Below are positions 41,934 to 44,605 of a DNA stretch of 44,605 bases, piece by piece. The position numbers were made by a program, and so were the translations under genes. The notes beneath the pieces were generated by a model. That model saw only the letters and a program-made list of their open reading frames with translations. It did no database searches and was not told the origin of the DNA. The stretch is from Sphingobacteriaceae bacterium UBA2059 (lineage in GTDB: Bacteria; Bacteroidota; Bacteroidia; Sphingobacteriales; Sphingobacteriaceae): assembly GCA_002332615.1 (NCBI GenBank), contig DDAL01000031.1, positions 49,636 to 94,240 on the forward strand. The letters run 5' to 3'. Position 1 is the first letter of the stretch. Each line of letters starts with the position of its first letter.

Positions 41934-42959
41934 ATGCTTTATGTAGTCATTGCCTTTTTATGGGTGTCTTTGCTATTATATGTTTTATTTGGAGGGGCCG
42001 ATTTCGGTGCAGGTATTGTAGAACTTTTTACGTCAAAAGCCGACAGAAAATCTACACGTAAACTTGCTTACGAAGCCATTGGTCCTATATGGGAGGCTAA
42101 TCATATGTGGCTCATAATTGCTATCGTTATTCTGTTTGTAGGCTTTCCTGATATCTATGCAACCATGTCTTTATACCTGCATATTCCCATGCTTTTTATG
42201 CTTATGGGTATTATAGCTCGGGGGACGGCTTTTGCATTCAGACATAACGATGCTGTAATTGACAACTTTCAAACCATTTATAACAAGATATTTGTTTATT
42301 CGAGCTTTTTGACACCTTTCTTTCTCGGAATCATTGCGGGTAGTACAGTATCGGGACATATAGATCCATCAGCTACCAACTTTCTTGACGCCTATGTATT
42401 TAGCTGGTTAAGCTGGTTTTCAGTTTCTGTAGGCCTGTTTACCGTTGCTATATGTGGCTTTCTCGCAGCGGTGTACTTAATAGGGGAAGCAGAAAATACA
42501 TTTGACCGCAATCGGTTTATCAGGCAGGCAAAGATAATGAATATTGCAGCTGTACTGTTTGGCGGTACAGTATTTATAGCAGCGTCATTTGAAAATATAC
42601 CGATCATTGATTGGTTGTTTGGTAATATTATCGGCTTGGCTGCTATGGCATCCGCCACCTTATCACTCGGCTTATTGTGGTGGTATCTTAAAAAGAATAA
42701 TGTCATACTGATACGGCTCCTTGCAGGTTTTCAGATCACCATGATCCTAATGGCTATTACTCTGAGGCACTTTCCTAATATTGTATTGTTCAAAACCGGT
42801 CAGCACCTGTCTTTACTGGAGCACAGCGGGCATGATAAAACGATACATATGCTGGGTATGGCGTTATTGCTTGGTAGTATATTTATTCTGCCAGCTTTAT
42901 TTTACCTTATTTACAGCTTTCAAAAGAAAGGAAAAACCGCCGGCGACTACGCAGCTTAG
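41934..42959 (+). CDS. cydB: Cytochrome bd oxidase subunit II
   Basis: 341 residues with about eight or nine membrane helices. It pairs with CydA. Clear motifs are LYVLFGGADFGAGIVELF, AIGPIWEANHMWLIIAIVILFVGFP (read in two parts), GIIARGTAFAFRH and the C-terminal GMALLLGSIFILPALFYLI. It begins 3 bp after cydA. No small CydX-like gene follows: the convergent MATE gene ends only 11 bp beyond the stop, leaving no room in the operon downstream. Confidence 0.96.
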   Translation: MLYVVIAFLWVSLLLYVLFGGADFGAGIVELFTSKADRKSTRKLAYEAIGPIWEANHMWLIIAIVILFVGFPDIYATMSLYLHIPMLFMLMGIIARGTAFAFRHNDAVIDNFQTIYNKIFVYSSFLTPFFLGIIAGSTVSGHIDPSATNFLDAYVFSWLSWFSVSVGLFTVAICGFLAAVYLIGEAENTFDRNRFIRQAKIMNIAAVLFGGTVFIAASFENIPIIDWLFGNIIGLAAMASATLSLGLLWWYLKKNNVILIRLLAGFQITMILMAITLRHFPNIVLFKTGQHLSLLEHSGHDKTIHMLGMALLLGSIFILPALFYLIYSFQKKGKTAGDYAA

Positions 42960-42969
42960 CATAACCTTT

Positions 42970-44325
42970 TTACCCGCTACCGGCAATCTTATTGACCAGA
43001 AACTTATATCTTTTATATAGTAACACAGCAGATATAAACAAGCCTACTGTTAGACCATACCATATACCTTCGGGTCCCAGACCCATCTTAACGCCCAGCA
43101 AGTAGGCAAGGGGCAAACCGATAATCCAGTAAGCAATAAAAGTAATAAGGGTTGGGATATTTACATCACCAATACCCCTCAGTACACCCAGTCCCACCAC
43201 CTGAGTTCCATCAAACAGCTGGAAGAAGCCTGCAATAATCAGCAATTGCGACGCTATAATAATAACTGCTCTGTCTGTTGTAAAAATATACGGCAGATAA
43301 GAATGGAATATGATAAAGGATGCCGCGGTCAGTATCATGAAAGCAATGATAATATGATAACTTGCATTTGCAGAAAGCTTTAACCTGGAGAAGTCACGCC
43401 TTCCAAAACTATGTCCGGTTTGTATAGTAGCCGCAGCAGCAATACCACTGGACATCATATAAGTTGCCGACGCAAGGTTCATAGCAATTTGATGTGAGGC
43501 CTGGTAAATAGCCCCCATGGTACCCATAAGTATTACGGCACCACTAAATGCTCCGACTTCAAATGTATACTGCATTGCCACCGGAGCCCCAATTTTAAGT
43601 ATCCGTAACGATCGCAGTTTGTTAATGCGATTAAAAGCAAATGTCTTTAAATGATTTTTAAAGTTTTTAGACCTGAATACATAAAAGCTCATCACCAGAG
43701 CCATCAATATACGGTCAATCAGAGTACTCCACCCTACACCCTTAACCCCCATAGGTTCTATACCAAACAAACCCTTTACAAATATTATTCCCAGAATGAT
43801 ATTAAGGGTATTACCCGCAATTGAAATAACCATAGCCTGTCTTGTAAAGCCAAGTCCCTCCGCAAACTGTTTAAACGTATTAAATATCATAAGCGGAAGC
43901 AATGATAACCCAAGTAACTTCAAATACGGTTTAGCCATTACTATTACTTCAGGTTGCTGATCAAGTTTGTCAATAATGACTTGCATGAAAAAATAAAGGA
44001 AGAAGAAAAGTAAGATTCCAGCTACTGTATTTATAAGCAAGCTGTTGCTAAGCAGGCGGCCACATTCTCTTAGATTTCCACGTCCGTTTTCCTGTGCAAT
44101 CAAGGGAGTAAGGCCATAAGATATACCTAGCCCTATAACCAGTACAATCGTAAATAAGCTATTCACAAGCGATACAGCTGCAAGCGGAATTGTGCCGGCA
44201 AACTGGCCAATAATTATACTATCGGCCGTGTGTACCATAGTATGCCCCAACTGAGATATTACCACGGGTATAGCCATTTTTAAATTGCTCCTGTAATAAG
44301 GCTTATATAGTTTCGTATTTATCAT
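42970..44325 (-). CDS. MATE-family multidrug/sodium antiporter
   Basis: 451 residues with 12 predicted membrane helices in two MatE repeats. Typical stretches are MAIPVVISQLGHTMVHTADSIIIGQF near the N-terminus, ISYGLTPLIAQENG, IGAPVAMQYTFEVGAFSGAVIL at the start of the second repeat, and GVLRGIGDVNIPTLITFIAYW. MATE proteins export cationic drugs or metabolites in exchange for Na+ or H+; the substrate here is unknown. The N-terminal FxxxAIPVVISQLGHT form is of the NorM-like branch common in Bacteroidota. It converges on cydB with a 10-bp gap and is probably transcribed alone. Confidence 0.94.
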   Translation of the reverse strand: MINTKLYKPYYRSNLKMAIPVVISQLGHTMVHTADSIIIGQFAGTIPLAAVSLVNSLFTIVLVIGLGISYGLTPLIAQENGRGNLRECGRLLSNSLLINTVAGILLFFFLYFFMQVIIDKLDQQPEVIVMAKPYLKLLGLSLLPLMIFNTFKQFAEGLGFTRQAMVISIAGNTLNIILGIIFVKGLFGIEPMGVKGVGWSTLIDRILMALVMSFYVFRSKNFKNHLKTFAFNRINKLRSLRILKIGAPVAMQYTFEVGAFSGAVILMGTMGAIYQASHQIAMNLASATYMMSSGIAAAATIQTGHSFGRRDFSRLKLSANASYHIIIAFMILTAASFIIFHSYLPYIFTTDRAVIIIASQLLIIAGFFQLFDGTQVVGLGVLRGIGDVNIPTLITFIAYWIIGLPLAYLLGVKMGLGPEGIWYGLTVGLFISAVLLYKRYKFLVNKIAGSG

Positions 44326-44605
44326 AAAGCATTCAAAGATAGAAAAGAGAACAGCCTCTGCTGAAGAAATAATAGTTTATTGCCCGGCTCTTACGTTGGC
44401 ACTAATTAGGTATAAGTGCATATGCACATACCCGGTAGCAGGGGATTGGGTGATTCTCAAGAGCCTGTAATACTACCATATACGATCATTATCCAGGTCA
44501 GAGCAAGCGAAGGGATGAATTAAGCCGGAACAGCGCAGATTCTCGCCAGACAGATCATTACTCAGGCCACGTGGAGAAAAAAACAGCCCTTATAAATCAA
44601 ATAAG
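44326..44605. other. Gene-free window end, upstream of the MATE gene
   Basis: No open frame of convincing composition crosses these 280 bases on either strand. A 12-bp perfect palindrome, GTGCATATGCAC, lies at 44416-44427, about 90 bp upstream of the MATE start. No TAnnTTTG box was found near the MATE ATG. The minus strand before the palindrome contains several short GC-rich stem candidates, so a structured leader is possible but unproven. Confidence 0.4.

Overview
The window looks like a chromosomal segment of a Bacteroidota member, most likely in or near Sphingobacteriaceae (Pedobacter/Mucilaginibacter-like). The signs are a SusC/SusD pair, a probable type IX secretion (T9SS) sorting domain, a fused CrtYcd-type lycopene cyclase, a short-loop CydA, frequent TAnnTTTG -7 boxes, few strong Shine-Dalgarno sequences and moderate GC. 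The family-level assignment is inference. No phage, insertion sequence, CRISPR array, rRNA or canonical tRNA gene was seen.

Layout. 1-2792: 3' part of recQ coupled to kdsA, closed by a terminator. 2765-8301 (minus): crtI-crtB-idi-crtZ-crtYcd, a complete route from IPP/DMAPP-derived precursors to a zeaxanthin-type carotenoid (no ketolase and no prenyl-transferase in view), followed in the same direction by a DNA photolyase. 8516-9472: secreted M28 peptidase. 9535-10004: a gap holding a start-less open frame and a 20-bp palindrome. 10005-13314: a PNGase F-like N-glycan amidase with a T9SS-like tail plus a GH29 fucosidase, a small glycoprotein-deglycosylation unit. 13436-15558: divergent rpoN and ribE. 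15749-15940: an unannotated small RNA with its own promoter, a cloverleaf-like fold with a perfect T-arm mimic, and an intrinsic terminator. This is the most novel item here. 15986-16813: universal stress protein.

17098-22065: ppk, ppx, a TauE/SafE permease, a DUF1634 protein and murI, tightly packed. ppk and ppx share one frame and are separated by a single UAA, and ppx and murI use TTG starts. 22166-26148: valS and two tandem paralogous lipoproteins of unknown function. 26145-29026: a stand-alone HsdR-N-like nuclease-fold protein, holA and pyrC. 29236-36524: a metzincin-type protease with a SusC/SusD pair, resembling an uptake locus for protein or peptide rather than for glycan. 36688-39583: a stress-type cluster with three DUF2382 proteins and a membrane-anchored OmpA-like protein, ending in a 48-bp perfect palindrome/terminator. 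39727-42959: Rrf2-family regulator with three clustered Cys, YtxH-like protein and cydAB, with two dyads before cydA. 42970-44325: MATE exporter. The last 280 bp show no gene.

Themes. The segment mixes housekeeping genes with protection against light (carotenoid plus photolyase), redox/oxygen control (Rrf2, cytochrome bd) and general stress (Usp, polyphosphate, DUF2382). All functional calls come from reading motifs by eye; no database search was possible.
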